A stretch of 64,000 nt of DNA, taken from positions 1 through 64,000 of the forward strand of contig CAYFGT010000009.1 of the NCBI GenBank assembly GCA_964343075.1, written 5' to 3'. Under the pieces are notes generated by a model. The model saw only the letters and a program-made list of their open reading frames with translations, was not told the DNA's origin and ran no database searches. Positions within the stretch are counted from its first letter, which is position 1. Each line of letters begins with the position of its first letter. The translations under genes were made by a program, and so were the position numbers. Source of the stretch: UBA2588 sp964343075. GTDB lineage: Bacteria; Chloroflexota; Dehalococcoidia; Lucifugimonadales; UBA3495. Of the stretch, positions 26,981 to 34,926 are shown piece after piece.

Positions 26981-28117
26981 ATGGTTCTCGAATCTGGAAA
27001 AATCACTCAGGAAGGAATTGATAGATTAAGACAACGTATTGGTAGTTATAACAGGCCTAGGCAGTACGGGGTTGGATTGTTTAATGAAGAAGCTTCAAGG
27101 AGCGCGATAAGACATTTCTGTCAAGGAATAGGGGATCAAAACCCTTTATATTGGGATATGAGCTATGCGCAAACATCCAAATTTGGCACTATTATCGCGC
27201 CAGCTGCATTTTTATATAGTGTCTATTGGTGCTCTGGAAGATGTGGAGGGTTACCTGGTGTACATGGTTTTCATGCTGGTAACGACTGGGAATGGTATAG
27301 GCCAATTTATTTAGATGACAAAATTTCTGTACAAGAACAGTTCACAGGTCTTGAAGAAAAAGAAAGTGAGTTTGCTGGCAAAATTTTGATTCAGTCAAGC
27401 GTCAGTACTTATTTCAATCAACGAGGTGAAAAGATTGCAAAAACCAGAGGATGGCAAGTTCGTGCAGAAAGAAGTGCTGCTCGAGAAAAGCAAAAGTACA
27501 CGTTTGAACCGTATAAGTACACTAGAGAAGAAATAGAAGAAATTACTAACGCTGTACTTAATGAGGAAATCCGAGGTAATAATCCAAGATGGTTTGAAGA
27601 TGTAAATGTAGGAGATGAATTAAATCCAGTTGTAAAAGGCCCTATGAGCCATGGTGACATCACAGCTTTCGTTGCTGGTTGTATAGGCGGTATATCTCAT
27701 GGTATCCAATTGAAGGAAATGTTGAGGCATCCTTCATGGGGATTTGTGGACCCAACTACGGGAGCACAAGAGGCAATAATTAGAGTGCATGATATTCAGG
27801 AAGCTGCTGAAAGTGCGGGTTTGCCAGGTGCATATGATTATGGTTGTCAGAGATGCTGTTGGATGGGTAACCTGCTTACTCATTGGATGGGTGATGATGG
27901 ATTTCTAAAAAACATGTACGTAGAGTTACGTAGATTTAACGTTGTTGGAGATACTACATGGTGCAAAGGTAAAATTACCGGCAAAAGAATTGAAGGTGAT
28001 GATCATATGGTTGATATGGATATATGGGCTGAAAATCAAAAGAAAGAAATTACGACTAAAGGGACTGCTACGATCATACTTCCTTCTAAGGAAACACAGA
28101 CTATATTTTCTAAATAA
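26981..28117 (+). CDS. Double-hotdog MaoC-like / FAS1-type dehydratase
   Basis: A 378-residue protein with two hotdog folds. The N-terminal one has GDQNPLYWDMSYAQTSKFG then IIAPAAFLYS, the pattern of the MaoC dehydratase N-terminal family; the C-terminal one has WFEDVNVGDELNPVVKGPMSHGDITAFV. Family members hydrate or dehydrate acyl-CoA thioesters (for example mesaconyl- or enoyl-CoA). Together with the CoA-transferases it suggests a CoA-linked catabolic route. GGAGGG precedes the ATG. It converges on pgsA with a hairpin between. Confidence 0.82.
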   Translation: MVLESGKITQEGIDRLRQRIGSYNRPRQYGVGLFNEEASRSAIRHFCQGIGDQNPLYWDMSYAQTSKFGTIIAPAAFLYSVYWCSGRCGGLPGVHGFHAGNDWEWYRPIYLDDKISVQEQFTGLEEKESEFAGKILIQSSVSTYFNQRGEKIAKTRGWQVRAERSAAREKQKYTFEPYKYTREEIEEITNAVLNEEIRGNNPRWFEDVNVGDELNPVVKGPMSHGDITAFVAGCIGGISHGIQLKEMLRHPSWGFVDPTTGAQEAIIRVHDIQEAAESAGLPGAYDYGCQRCCWMGNLLTHWMGDDGFLKNMYVELRRFNVVGDTTWCKGKITGKRIEGDDHMVDMDIWAENQKKEITTKGTATIILPSKETQTIFSK

Positions 28118-28126
28118 TTGAAAACG

Positions 28127-28162
28127 GTTATATGAAGGTTTTGATTGAAGCCTTCATATAAC
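28127..28162 (-). terminator. Terminator hairpin at the pgsA 3' end
   Basis: GTTATATGAAGG (28127-28138) pairs perfectly with CCTTCATATAAC (28151-28162); inner bases extend the stem further. On the minus strand it is followed by CCGTTTTC. It overlaps the last codons of pgsA and separates it from the convergent dehydratase gene. Confidence 0.65.
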
Positions 28163-28709
28163 TATATGCTGACGTTAGTCCTAGGATAACACCAATAAAA
28201 AATATTCCTATGGATGCAATTGTGAAGAAAGAGTTGCTTAGCGTGGGTCCTACGATCAACATCGTTATTCCGGTCATTTGGAACCCAGCTTTTAATTTAC
28301 CTGATTGAGCGACTGCTGATACCTGTTCCTGTCCAATACGTGCCGTCCACTCTCTAAGTCCTGTAATCAATATTTCCCTTGATATTACCACTGTAGAAAG
28401 AATTGCGAATAAAACTCCATAGCGTGTATTGGTGTACATGAGTACCATAGTCACGAGTACAGAACAAACCATGAATTTATCTGCAATTGGATCTAAGAAT
28501 GTTCCCAATTTTGTTACTTGTGATTTGCTTCTAGCTAGCTTTCCGTCTATGAAGTCAGTTATGGCTGCGACTGCGAATAAAAATGCAGCAATTGAAAGAA
28601 AGACAGATTTATAACTGAATAAGTCTTGTGTATTGCCAGCGTAAATAAGAATTATGATAATTGGGGTAGTCATTATCCTTAAAATTGTAAGCACCGTTGG
28701 AATGTTCAT
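28128..28709 (-). CDS. pgsA: CDP-diacylglycerol-glycerol-3-phosphate 3-phosphatidyltransferase
   Basis: A 193-residue integral membrane CDP-alcohol phosphatidyltransferase making phosphatidylglycerol phosphate. The signature DG..AR...G...D...D is complete: DFIDGKLARSKSQVTKLG then TFLDPIADKF. The opening MNIPTVLTILRI and about five helices fit PgsA. It is last in the minus-strand series with the aminotransferase, lipB and 2-oxoacid dehydrogenase genes. No paired phosphatase (PgpA/B) is seen. Confidence 0.9.
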   Translation of the reverse strand: MNIPTVLTILRIMTTPIIIILIYAGNTQDLFSYKSVFLSIAAFLFAVAAITDFIDGKLARSKSQVTKLGTFLDPIADKFMVCSVLVTMVLMYTNTRYGVLFAILSTVVISREILITGLREWTARIGQEQVSAVAQSGKLKAGFQMTGITMLIVGPTLSNSFFTIASIGIFFIGVILGLTSAYSYMKASIKTFI

Positions 28710-28739
28710 TTTAATTACCTGTTCGGAAGTATGGAGACA

Positions 28740-29927
28740 CTATACCATGCGATATTTAGTTGCGAGCTTTTTAAATCCTGTCAGTGAACCCTCGATTACA
28801 GAATCTTCTACGCAATATGAAATTCTGAAATGACCAGAAGTGCCGAATCCTCTTCCAGGAACAACAAGAACTTTCTCCTGTAATAATTCATCAGTAAATT
28901 GAGCATCATCTTGTATGGGGCTTTTGGGGAATAAGTAGAAAGCTCCCTGAGGCTTAGTAATTTCATATCCCATTTGAGTTAATTCATTGAACAGAAAATT
29001 CATCTTTTTGTAATATATGTTAGGGTCGATAGCAGCTTTCTGTAAGTTCTCTATAAGGTTTTGCATTATTGCAGGGGCATTCACGAAGCCTAGTATACGA
29101 TTTGAAAAGGTTAGGCCATCAATTAGGGTGCCCGAGTTATAAGATTTTGGAGATACTGCGATATATCCTATGCGTTCTCCGGGAAGTGCTAAATCTTTTG
29201 CATGTGAATGGACAATGATCGAGTTCTGATAATGATTAAACCAGTGAGGACAAACTGTATCCTCAAAAACAATTTTTCGATAAGGTTCGTCGCTTATGAT
29301 ATATATTTCCTTGTTATAGTGTTGTTGCTTTTGTGTGAACACATCTGATAAGTCTATATAAGTTTGTTCGTTGTATACGGTTCCTGTGGGATTGTTTGGA
29401 GAGTTAATTATTAATGCTTTCGTTCGTTCCGTGACGGCAGAATTTATGGCGTCTACATTGATGGAGAAATCTGAATTGGTGGGCACTATTATTGGGGTTC
29501 CCCCATGATTATCAATATAGTATTCATACTCTACGAAAAAAGGAGACAAAATAATAACTTCGTCTCCGGGATTGATTACAGTTTTTAAAGTTACATTTAA
29601 AGCAGCGGCGGCTCCACAAGTCATTACTATGTTGTTGCCAGTTAGTATTACTTTAGATTCTTCGGAAATAGTTGAGGCGATTATGTCACGAGTGCTTTGG
29701 TACCCTGCATTTGGCATGTATCTGTGCATTCCGGGTTTCGGATTTGAAGCAAGATCTAGTAGAGCTTGATGGAATTCTTTAGGGGGCTCTATCACAGGAT
29801 TGCCCAGTGATAAGTCAAATACATTGTTTGCTCCGTATTGCTGTTTCAGAGCGATGCCGGATTCAAACATTTTACGTATCCATCCGCCTTCCTCTATGAA
29901 TTTTTCGATTTTATTAGATATAGCCAT
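28740..29927 (-). CDS. PLP-dependent class I/II aminotransferase
   Basis: A 395-residue fold-type I aminotransferase. SPNNPTG near residue 176 binds the carboxylate, ISDEPYR includes D213, and K244 in SHAKDLALPGERIGY is the Schiff-base lysine. It resembles the aspartate/aromatic aminotransferase group; the amino donor and acceptor are not resolvable. It sits three bases after lipB on the same strand, thus in the 2-oxoacid dehydrogenase operon, where it could supply or drain 2-oxoacids. Confidence 0.88.
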   Translation of the reverse strand: MAISNKIEKFIEEGGWIRKMFESGIALKQQYGANNVFDLSLGNPVIEPPKEFHQALLDLASNPKPGMHRYMPNAGYQSTRDIIASTISEESKVILTGNNIVMTCGAAAALNVTLKTVINPGDEVIILSPFFVEYEYYIDNHGGTPIIVPTNSDFSINVDAINSAVTERTKALIINSPNNPTGTVYNEQTYIDLSDVFTQKQQHYNKEIYIISDEPYRKIVFEDTVCPHWFNHYQNSIIVHSHAKDLALPGERIGYIAVSPKSYNSGTLIDGLTFSNRILGFVNAPAIMQNLIENLQKAAIDPNIYYKKMNFLFNELTQMGYEITKPQGAFYLFPKSPIQDDAQFTDELLQEKVLVVPGRGFGTSGHFRISYCVEDSVIEGSLTGFKKLATKYRMV

Positions 29928-29930
29928 GGT

Positions 29931-30575
29931 TTATTCCTTCTCTAGAGTAAAGTAATTAGAAATCTGTTTTGCGATCCTATCCTTGATATCGTCTATAGGA
30001 TATGTAACACCTAATATATTTTGCAGAGATGTTACCTTTTTGTCATGTATGCCACATGGGATTATATGTTTATAAAAACTTAAATCAGTGTTTATATTAA
30101 AAGAGAATCCGTGAAAAGCTACTCCTTTAGAAATTTTAACTCCTATAGCGGCGATTTTTTCGTTATTAACCCAAACCCCTGTTAAACCAGTAATTGTATG
30201 GCAGTCTATAGCGATGCTCTTTAACACATCCATAATCACAGTTTCCAGGGTTCGTATATATTTATGAGGTCCTCCCCATTCTTTTAAATTAATAAGAGGA
30301 TAGGTTATTAGCTGACCTGGACCGTGAAACGTGATTTGTCCGCCTCGATCGGTGTTCAATATTTCAATGTCAGGTTCATGCCTTACTGAATTTAGTATGT
30401 GTCCAGGATCGCTAGTTCTACCTACAGTGATAGTCGGAGGATGCTCCATAAATAACAATGTATTTGTTCGTTTCGAGTTTTGAATTTCTTTGACGTATTC
30501 AGTTTGTTGTTTGATCCCTTCAGAATACTTTATGAATCCGAGATCGATGATGTTTTGGAATGGTGTGGTGCTCAT
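29931..30575 (-). CDS. lipB: Octanoyl-[ACP]:protein N-octanoyltransferase LipB
   Basis: A 214-residue LipB that transfers octanoate from acyl carrier protein to lipoyl domains. Motifs are FMEHPPTITVGR, RGGQITFHGPGQL, K140 (EKIAAIGVK) and the acyl-carrying C174 (IIPCGI). The gene overlaps the E2 gene by four bases, so it is coupled to the protein it modifies. LipA, which inserts the sulfur atoms, is not in the window. Confidence 0.94.
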   Translation of the reverse strand: MSTTPFQNIIDLGFIKYSEGIKQQTEYVKEIQNSKRTNTLLFMEHPPTITVGRTSDPGHILNSVRHEPDIEILNTDRGGQITFHGPGQLITYPLINLKEWGGPHKYIRTLETVIMDVLKSIAIDCHTITGLTGVWVNNEKIAAIGVKISKGVAFHGFSFNINTDLSFYKHIIPCGIHDKKVTSLQNILGVTYPIDDIKDRIAKQISNYFTLEKE

Positions 30576-31783
30576 AAATTAATATGATTAGAGATGTTTT
30601 CTATGTATTGTTTAACATCTGATACGAATTTTGAGGCTTCGTATCCATCGTTAAGTCTGTGATCAAAAGACAGGCAGACATTCATTATCGGACGGATCGA
30701 TATCCCGTCACCTATCACCGTTGGTCTTCTGGTTATTGATTCCATGGTAATGATTCCAGATTGGTTTTGATTGATGATTGGTTTTGATAATATGGACCCG
30801 AGAGCTCCCGTATTATTGATAGTGAAAGTCCCGTTTTGCACATCATTCAATTCAAGATTATTTGTATTTGCTTTAGTTATGAGAGAATTGGTTTGTATTG
30901 CCAATTCTTTAAACGTTAAGTTATTTGCATCATGGATTACGGGCACGATTAAACCCGACGTGGCAGCAACCGCAAATCCTAGATTGATTGAAGGGTGTTG
31001 CTTTATGCTATTTCCTATCCATTCCGCGTTAAAGTTAATGTTGTGTTCAAGGGCGTATATCACTGCTGACATAAAAAAAGGAACAAATGTTAAATTAAAT
31101 CCTGTTTCTTTTTCGAACCTTTCTTTTAAATGGCTACGGGTCGTTACTAAGTCATTAGCATCAATTTCGATCATTGTCCAGGCATGAGGTATCTGGGTAT
31201 AACTAGTAATCATGTTGTCAGCTACCCTTTTCCTGATGGGATCTGCGGGTTGACTGAAGGGAGGCTCTTGCGCGATTTTACTAAACGTTAAGATGTCATT
31301 TTTTGTAATCCTGCCATTAAGCCCAGTGCCTGTGACATCGGGTAGATTGATGGATAATTCTTGTGCCAATCTTTTAACAGCTGGGGATATTCGAGGAGCC
31401 AAATTTTCTGTGTAGGTGTCAGCAGAGGTAGTGACATTATCATTAGGAGTACCTCCTGTTGGCCCCACTTGGGTTATATTATCTACTAGGAATCCTGTTC
31501 TAGAAGATTGAGAAGGTTCGGGTTCGGATATCGGAGGTTTCAAATTCGAGACATCTACTTCCAATATAGGAGACCCTACTGCTACTGTATCTCCTTCTTG
31601 AGCTAGTAATTGCGTAATAATACCATCTGCAGGGCTTGGGACTTCCAATGTCACTTTGTCTGTTACTACTTCTACCAGAGGTTCATATTGCTTGACGGTT
31701 TCTCCTGGTTTTTTCAGCCAAGCTGCGATAGTGCCTTCTACAATTGACTCACCTACCTGGGGAAGATTAATAATTTGTAACAC
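30572..31783 (-). CDS. 2-oxoacid dehydrogenase E2 (dihydrolipoamide acyltransferase)
   Basis: A 403-residue E2. One lipoyl domain has K43 in VTDKVTLEVPS; a peripheral-subunit-binding domain follows (ISPAVKRLAQEL...GTGLNGRITKNDI); the catalytic domain ends with DHRLNDG (H375, D379). I start at GTG 31783, which has GGAG six bases upstream and lies 14 bases after the E1 beta stop. The longer frame beginning at 31906 would add 41 arginine-rich residues read out of frame across the E1 beta gene. Substrate could be pyruvate or branched-chain 2-oxoacids. Confidence 0.92.
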   Translation of the reverse strand: MLQIINLPQVGESIVEGTIAAWLKKPGETVKQYEPLVEVVTDKVTLEVPSPADGIITQLLAQEGDTVAVGSPILEVDVSNLKPPISEPEPSQSSRTGFLVDNITQVGPTGGTPNDNVTTSADTYTENLAPRISPAVKRLAQELSINLPDVTGTGLNGRITKNDILTFSKIAQEPPFSQPADPIRKRVADNMITSYTQIPHAWTMIEIDANDLVTTRSHLKERFEKETGFNLTFVPFFMSAVIYALEHNINFNAEWIGNSIKQHPSINLGFAVAATSGLIVPVIHDANNLTFKELAIQTNSLITKANTNNLELNDVQNGTFTINNTGALGSILSKPIINQNQSGIITMESITRRPTVIGDGISIRPIMNVCLSFDHRLNDGYEASKFVSDVKQYIENISNHINL

Positions 31784-31797
31784 GTCACGCTCCAGAT

Positions 31798-32781
31798 CTA
31801 ATATTGGCTTAATTCTAGTATGCCGTTGAGAATACTGGAAGTATTTGGAAGATATGCGTCTTCTAGGGATTTTGCGAATGGCATGGTAGGAATATCTGGT
31901 CCGCATATACGCTTGATAGGCCCATCCAAATAATCAAAAGCTGAATCTGAGACTATTGCGGCGATTTCTGCTCCTACCCCTCCGGTGAGGTTGTCTTCGT
32001 GAACAACTACTAGTTTCCCTGTTTTTTTTACTGATTCAATAATAGTGTTTGTGTCTAAAGGGCGCAAACTCATCAAATCTATAATTTCTACATCAATATT
32101 GTATTCTGATAGTTCCCTAGAGGCCTCGAGGCAATAATGCAGCATTAATCCATATGAAACTACTGTTACATCACGGCCAGTCTTTTTTATGTCTGCCAGA
32201 CCTAACGGAATGGAATATTCTTGTTCTGGGACTTCACCGCGGACTAATCTGTATGTTTTTTTGTGCTCAAGAAATATTACTGGATTGTTATCTTTTATGG
32301 CGGATTTGAGCAAACCTTTAGCGTCGTATGGAGTTGCAGGTGCGCAAATTTTAAGGCCTGGGGTATGGAAGAAATAAGATTCCACATTTTGTGAGTGGTA
32401 AAGCCCACCTCTAATGCCTCCTCCATAAGGTATTCTAACTACTATAGGCGCACAGAGTTCTCCGTCACTTCCGTATGAGGCTTTTGATGCCTCTCCGATG
32501 ATTTGATTCAATCCGGGCCATATAAAATCAGAGAATTGCACTTCAGGTATAGGTCTTAACCCATTAAAAGAGGCACCAAGGGCTATTCCCATAATTGAAG
32601 CTTCCGCAAGCGGGGTGTCAATCACTCGCTGTTCTCCAAACTCTTCTAAGAATCCTTGGGTTGCTAAGAACACTCCTCCACGTTGTCCTATGTCTTCTCC
32701 TAGTACGATTACCGAAGAATCTCTTTTCATTTCTTCCCATAAAGTATTTCTGATGGACTCTATTAAACTTATTTCAGGCAT
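31798..32781 (-). CDS. 2-oxoacid dehydrogenase E1 beta subunit
   Basis: The 327-residue beta subunit of a heterotetrameric thiamine-diphosphate decarboxylase. VIVLGEDIGQRGGVF, PEVQFSDFIWPGLNQI, RIPYGGGIRGGLYHSQN and the C-terminal transketolase domain are typical. With E1 alpha it decarboxylates pyruvate or a branched 2-oxoacid and acylates E2. It follows E1 alpha after four bases. No E3 (dihydrolipoamide dehydrogenase) gene is present, so E3 must be encoded elsewhere. Confidence 0.93.
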   Translation of the reverse strand: MPEISLIESIRNTLWEEMKRDSSVIVLGEDIGQRGGVFLATQGFLEEFGEQRVIDTPLAEASIMGIALGASFNGLRPIPEVQFSDFIWPGLNQIIGEASKASYGSDGELCAPIVVRIPYGGGIRGGLYHSQNVESYFFHTPGLKICAPATPYDAKGLLKSAIKDNNPVIFLEHKKTYRLVRGEVPEQEYSIPLGLADIKKTGRDVTVVSYGLMLHYCLEASRELSEYNIDVEIIDLMSLRPLDTNTIIESVKKTGKLVVVHEDNLTGGVGAEIAAIVSDSAFDYLDGPIKRICGPDIPTMPFAKSLEDAYLPNTSSILNGILELSQY

Positions 32782-32785
32782 TTAG

Positions 32786-33787
32786 TTACCGTTCCGAGAA
32801 TAAATTGGTCATTAGGGTATTCACATTTGGCTCTGGGGCAGATTCGGCTAAGTTTGTAGCGGAATTTATTTTTTCAGTACATTTTGTTTGCATTTCGTCC
32901 AGATCTTCTTGCGTAGCAAATGTGTTACTTAGCAGTAGTTGAGCTAATTTTTTAAGTGGATCTTTGTCAGATAGATTTTTAATTTCCGTAGCCGACCGGT
33001 AACGAGTATGATCATCATCTGATGTATGTGGCATTATGCGTTCTACATTCATTTCCACTAGAACTGGATTATTAGACCTAGCTAGTTTTATAGATTTTTG
33101 CATAGCCTCGTAAACTTCAAGCAAATCTGACCCATCTATGGATAAAGAATGGAGGCCGTACCCTGGTGCTCTTTCTGACACCTCCGCTACTGCCATCTGT
33201 AATTTTTGGGGCACCGAAATGGCGTAATGGTTGTTCTCGCAGATAAATATTATTGGGAGTTTATGAATTCCAGCGAAATTCATTGCTTCATGACACTCCC
33301 CTTGGCTGGATGCTCCATCTCCAAAGAAAGACATTGTGACGGTGGGTTTTCCTTGTATCTTGGATGCCAAAGAGTGCCCGACGGCTTGGGTCATTCCTGC
33401 TGCTACTACATTAGATAACTGGATTACGTTTCTGGCTAGGTCTGACCCTTGCAGAGGAAATTGACGTCCATTACTGTAAGGATCCCCTTGTTTCCCTAAA
33501 TAAGAAAGCATTATGTCTGTTTCGTTAAGACCTACTCCGAATTTTATTGCAAGGTCCCTGTAATAAGTAAAATAAAAACAATCTTTTGAGGCTTGAGCTG
33601 CTAGTAATGTACCTAATTGAGCTGCTTCATGGCCTTGGCAGGAGGCAGCAATTGGTACTTTGCCTTGGCGGTTCATTGCCCAGACTCGTTCGTCTAAAGT
33701 TCTAACCATGAGCATCTTTTCGTATGTGGATACTAGAGCTTGCTCGGTTAGTCCTTCGGGAAGGATTAAGTTTTGTTTTGAGTCCAT
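32786..33787 (-). CDS. 2-oxoacid dehydrogenase E1 alpha subunit
   Basis: The 333-residue thiamine-diphosphate-binding alpha subunit. The ThDP motif runs from GDGASSQGECHE to ICENN. SERAPGYGLHSLSIDGSD and the phosphorylation-loop-like MPHTSDDDHTRYR are typical of pyruvate or branched-chain enzymes. It is the first gene of the minus-strand operon E1 alpha, E1 beta, E2, lipB, aminotransferase, pgsA, reading from a promoter divergent from ACIII. Confidence 0.93.
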   Translation of the reverse strand: MDSKQNLILPEGLTEQALVSTYEKMLMVRTLDERVWAMNRQGKVPIAASCQGHEAAQLGTLLAAQASKDCFYFTYYRDLAIKFGVGLNETDIMLSYLGKQGDPYSNGRQFPLQGSDLARNVIQLSNVVAAGMTQAVGHSLASKIQGKPTVTMSFFGDGASSQGECHEAMNFAGIHKLPIIFICENNHYAISVPQKLQMAVAEVSERAPGYGLHSLSIDGSDLLEVYEAMQKSIKLARSNNPVLVEMNVERIMPHTSDDDHTRYRSATEIKNLSDKDPLKKLAQLLLSNTFATQEDLDEMQTKCTEKINSATNLAESAPEPNVNTLMTNLFSER

Positions 33788-33818
33788 TGCATTCTCTTAC
33801 CATAAAGTATTGACACGC

Positions 33819-33848
33819 ATTATATTCATTATTTGATTTTGAGTCTAA
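33819..33848 (-). promoter_or_regulatory. Promoter of the 2-oxoacid dehydrogenase operon
   Basis: On the minus strand TTAGAC and a perfect TATAAT are 18 bases apart, about 32 bases before the E1 alpha start. Confidence 0.5.
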
Positions 33849-33872
33849 CTAGTGAATTTATCAAAATATTGA

Positions 33873-33902
33873 TTGAATTCCGTGTTCTGATTGGACTATA
33901 AT
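33873..33902 (+). promoter_or_regulatory. Promoter of the ACIII operon
   Basis: TTGAAT and a perfect TATAAT are 18 bases apart, leaving a leader of roughly 75 bases before the first gene at 33985. It is back-to-back with the 2-oxoacid dehydrogenase promoter. Confidence 0.5.
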
Positions 33903-33984
33903 TGTCCTTGACACTATTTTTTCACTGTGTTAGCTTTCTGTAAGCTTTTAGCGAAGGAAGAGAGGAGACACTACAACAGTTAAT

Positions 33985-34281
33985 ATGCTAGAAGATCCTG
34001 GAACACTAAGCTCATTCAATTGGATGAATATACATTTATATCTGACCTCGATTTGGACTTTAGCCCCCTTCGTTGCAGCATTTGCTTTTTCTATGGCCGC
34101 TGCGCATTTGTTTATCCCTTCACTAATCAGTACAGGTGACATTCCTGAGTCTTCGAAAAAATTCAGACTCCCATTGACAATTTTTGCTTTAATTCTTCTA
34201 GTGCCTATCGTGCTGCTTCTTATAAATGCAGTAAACATGTGGATGAGGGTAGGAGATTTTTGGCCTAGATTCCTAATCTGA
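33985..34281 (+). CDS. Small two-helix membrane protein heading the ACIII operon
   Basis: A 98-residue protein I do not recognise as a named family. Two hydrophobic helices (about residues 21-48 and 66-86) flank a short polar loop (STGDIPESSKKFR). It begins the run of ACIII genes, 14 bases before the pentaheme cytochrome gene, and so could be an accessory or assembly subunit. The antisense frame over the same stretch is not supported by context. Start ATG 33985 has only a weak Shine-Dalgarno. Confidence 0.65.
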   Translation: MLEDPGTLSSFNWMNIHLYLTSIWTLAPFVAAFAFSMAAAHLFIPSLISTGDIPESSKKFRLPLTIFALILLVPIVLLLINAVNMWMRVGDFWPRFLI

Positions 34282-34295
34282 GAGAAAGATAGTAA

Positions 34296-34907
34296 ATGAT
34301 TCCTAAAGGTAACATAGTTGCAACAACAATAGTCGGCCTGATCGTAGCAGGTATAACGGGATTTATTCTTTTAGTAGTAGCAATATCGTGGTTTTCCAAT
34401 GCGCCGTTTGGGCTAGCAGATGCTCCTCCTCAACCTATAGCATTCCCACATACAACACATGCTGGGGCCGTTGAAAATGGAGGATTAGGTATGGAATGTG
34501 AGTTTTGCCATAGGAATGTGACAAAAGGTGATTCAGCAACCGTACCGGCTTTACAACAATGTTGGTATTGCCACCAAAAAGTGTCAGGCGGAGATGAGGC
34601 AGCTCAAGAAGAAATTGACAAACTAGTGACTGCTTATAGTGATGGTGTTCCTGTTAATTGGGAGAGAGTGCATAGATTACCAGATCACGTACGATTTGTT
34701 CATGAGGCGCACATAAGACATTTCACACAGGGTGACACCCCGGAAACGCAATTAGAAGTCAAAGAAGTTTGCACTGTATGCCATGGAGAAGTGGCGAAAA
34801 TGGAAGAAGTACAGCCTAAGAAATTCCAGTCTTTAAAGATGGGAACATGTTTAGATTGTCATCGGCAATATGACGTTCCTACTGACTGTACAATCTGCCA
34901 TAAATGA
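34296..34907 (+). CDS. actA: ACIII pentaheme cytochrome c subunit (ActA)
   Basis: A 203-residue protein with an N-terminal membrane anchor (residues 8-32) and five CxxCH heme sites beginning at C68, C89, C159, C185 and C198, matching the pentaheme ActA of alternative complex III. Additional histidines (HTTH, HEAHIRH) can supply distal ligands. It passes electrons from the quinol-oxidising part to the monoheme subunit, on the outer face of the membrane. The order with the following genes supports the assignment. Confidence 0.9.
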   Translation: MIPKGNIVATTIVGLIVAGITGFILLVVAISWFSNAPFGLADAPPQPIAFPHTTHAGAVENGGLGMECEFCHRNVTKGDSATVPALQQCWYCHQKVSGGDEAAQEEIDKLVTAYSDGVPVNWERVHRLPDHVRFVHEAHIRHFTQGDTPETQLEVKEVCTVCHGEVAKMEEVQPKKFQSLKMGTCLDCHRQYDVPTDCTICHK

Positions 34908-34926
34908 GAAATAACAAGGGTTACGA

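Noticed and set aside
26981..28117. Loss of catalytic His in the dehydratase DxNPxH motif (reads DQNPLYW)
   Set aside because: Tyr at this place is common in the MaoC dehydratase N-terminal family, so it is not an anomaly.
31784..31906. N-terminal extension of the E2 gene
   Set aside because: It lies over the E1 beta coding region in another frame; the GTG at 31783 has a good ribosome site and begins the lipoyl domain.
33948..34238. Minus-strand 96-residue frame over the first ACIII-operon gene
   Set aside because: The plus-strand frame has membrane helices and fits the operon; the antisense one has no support.
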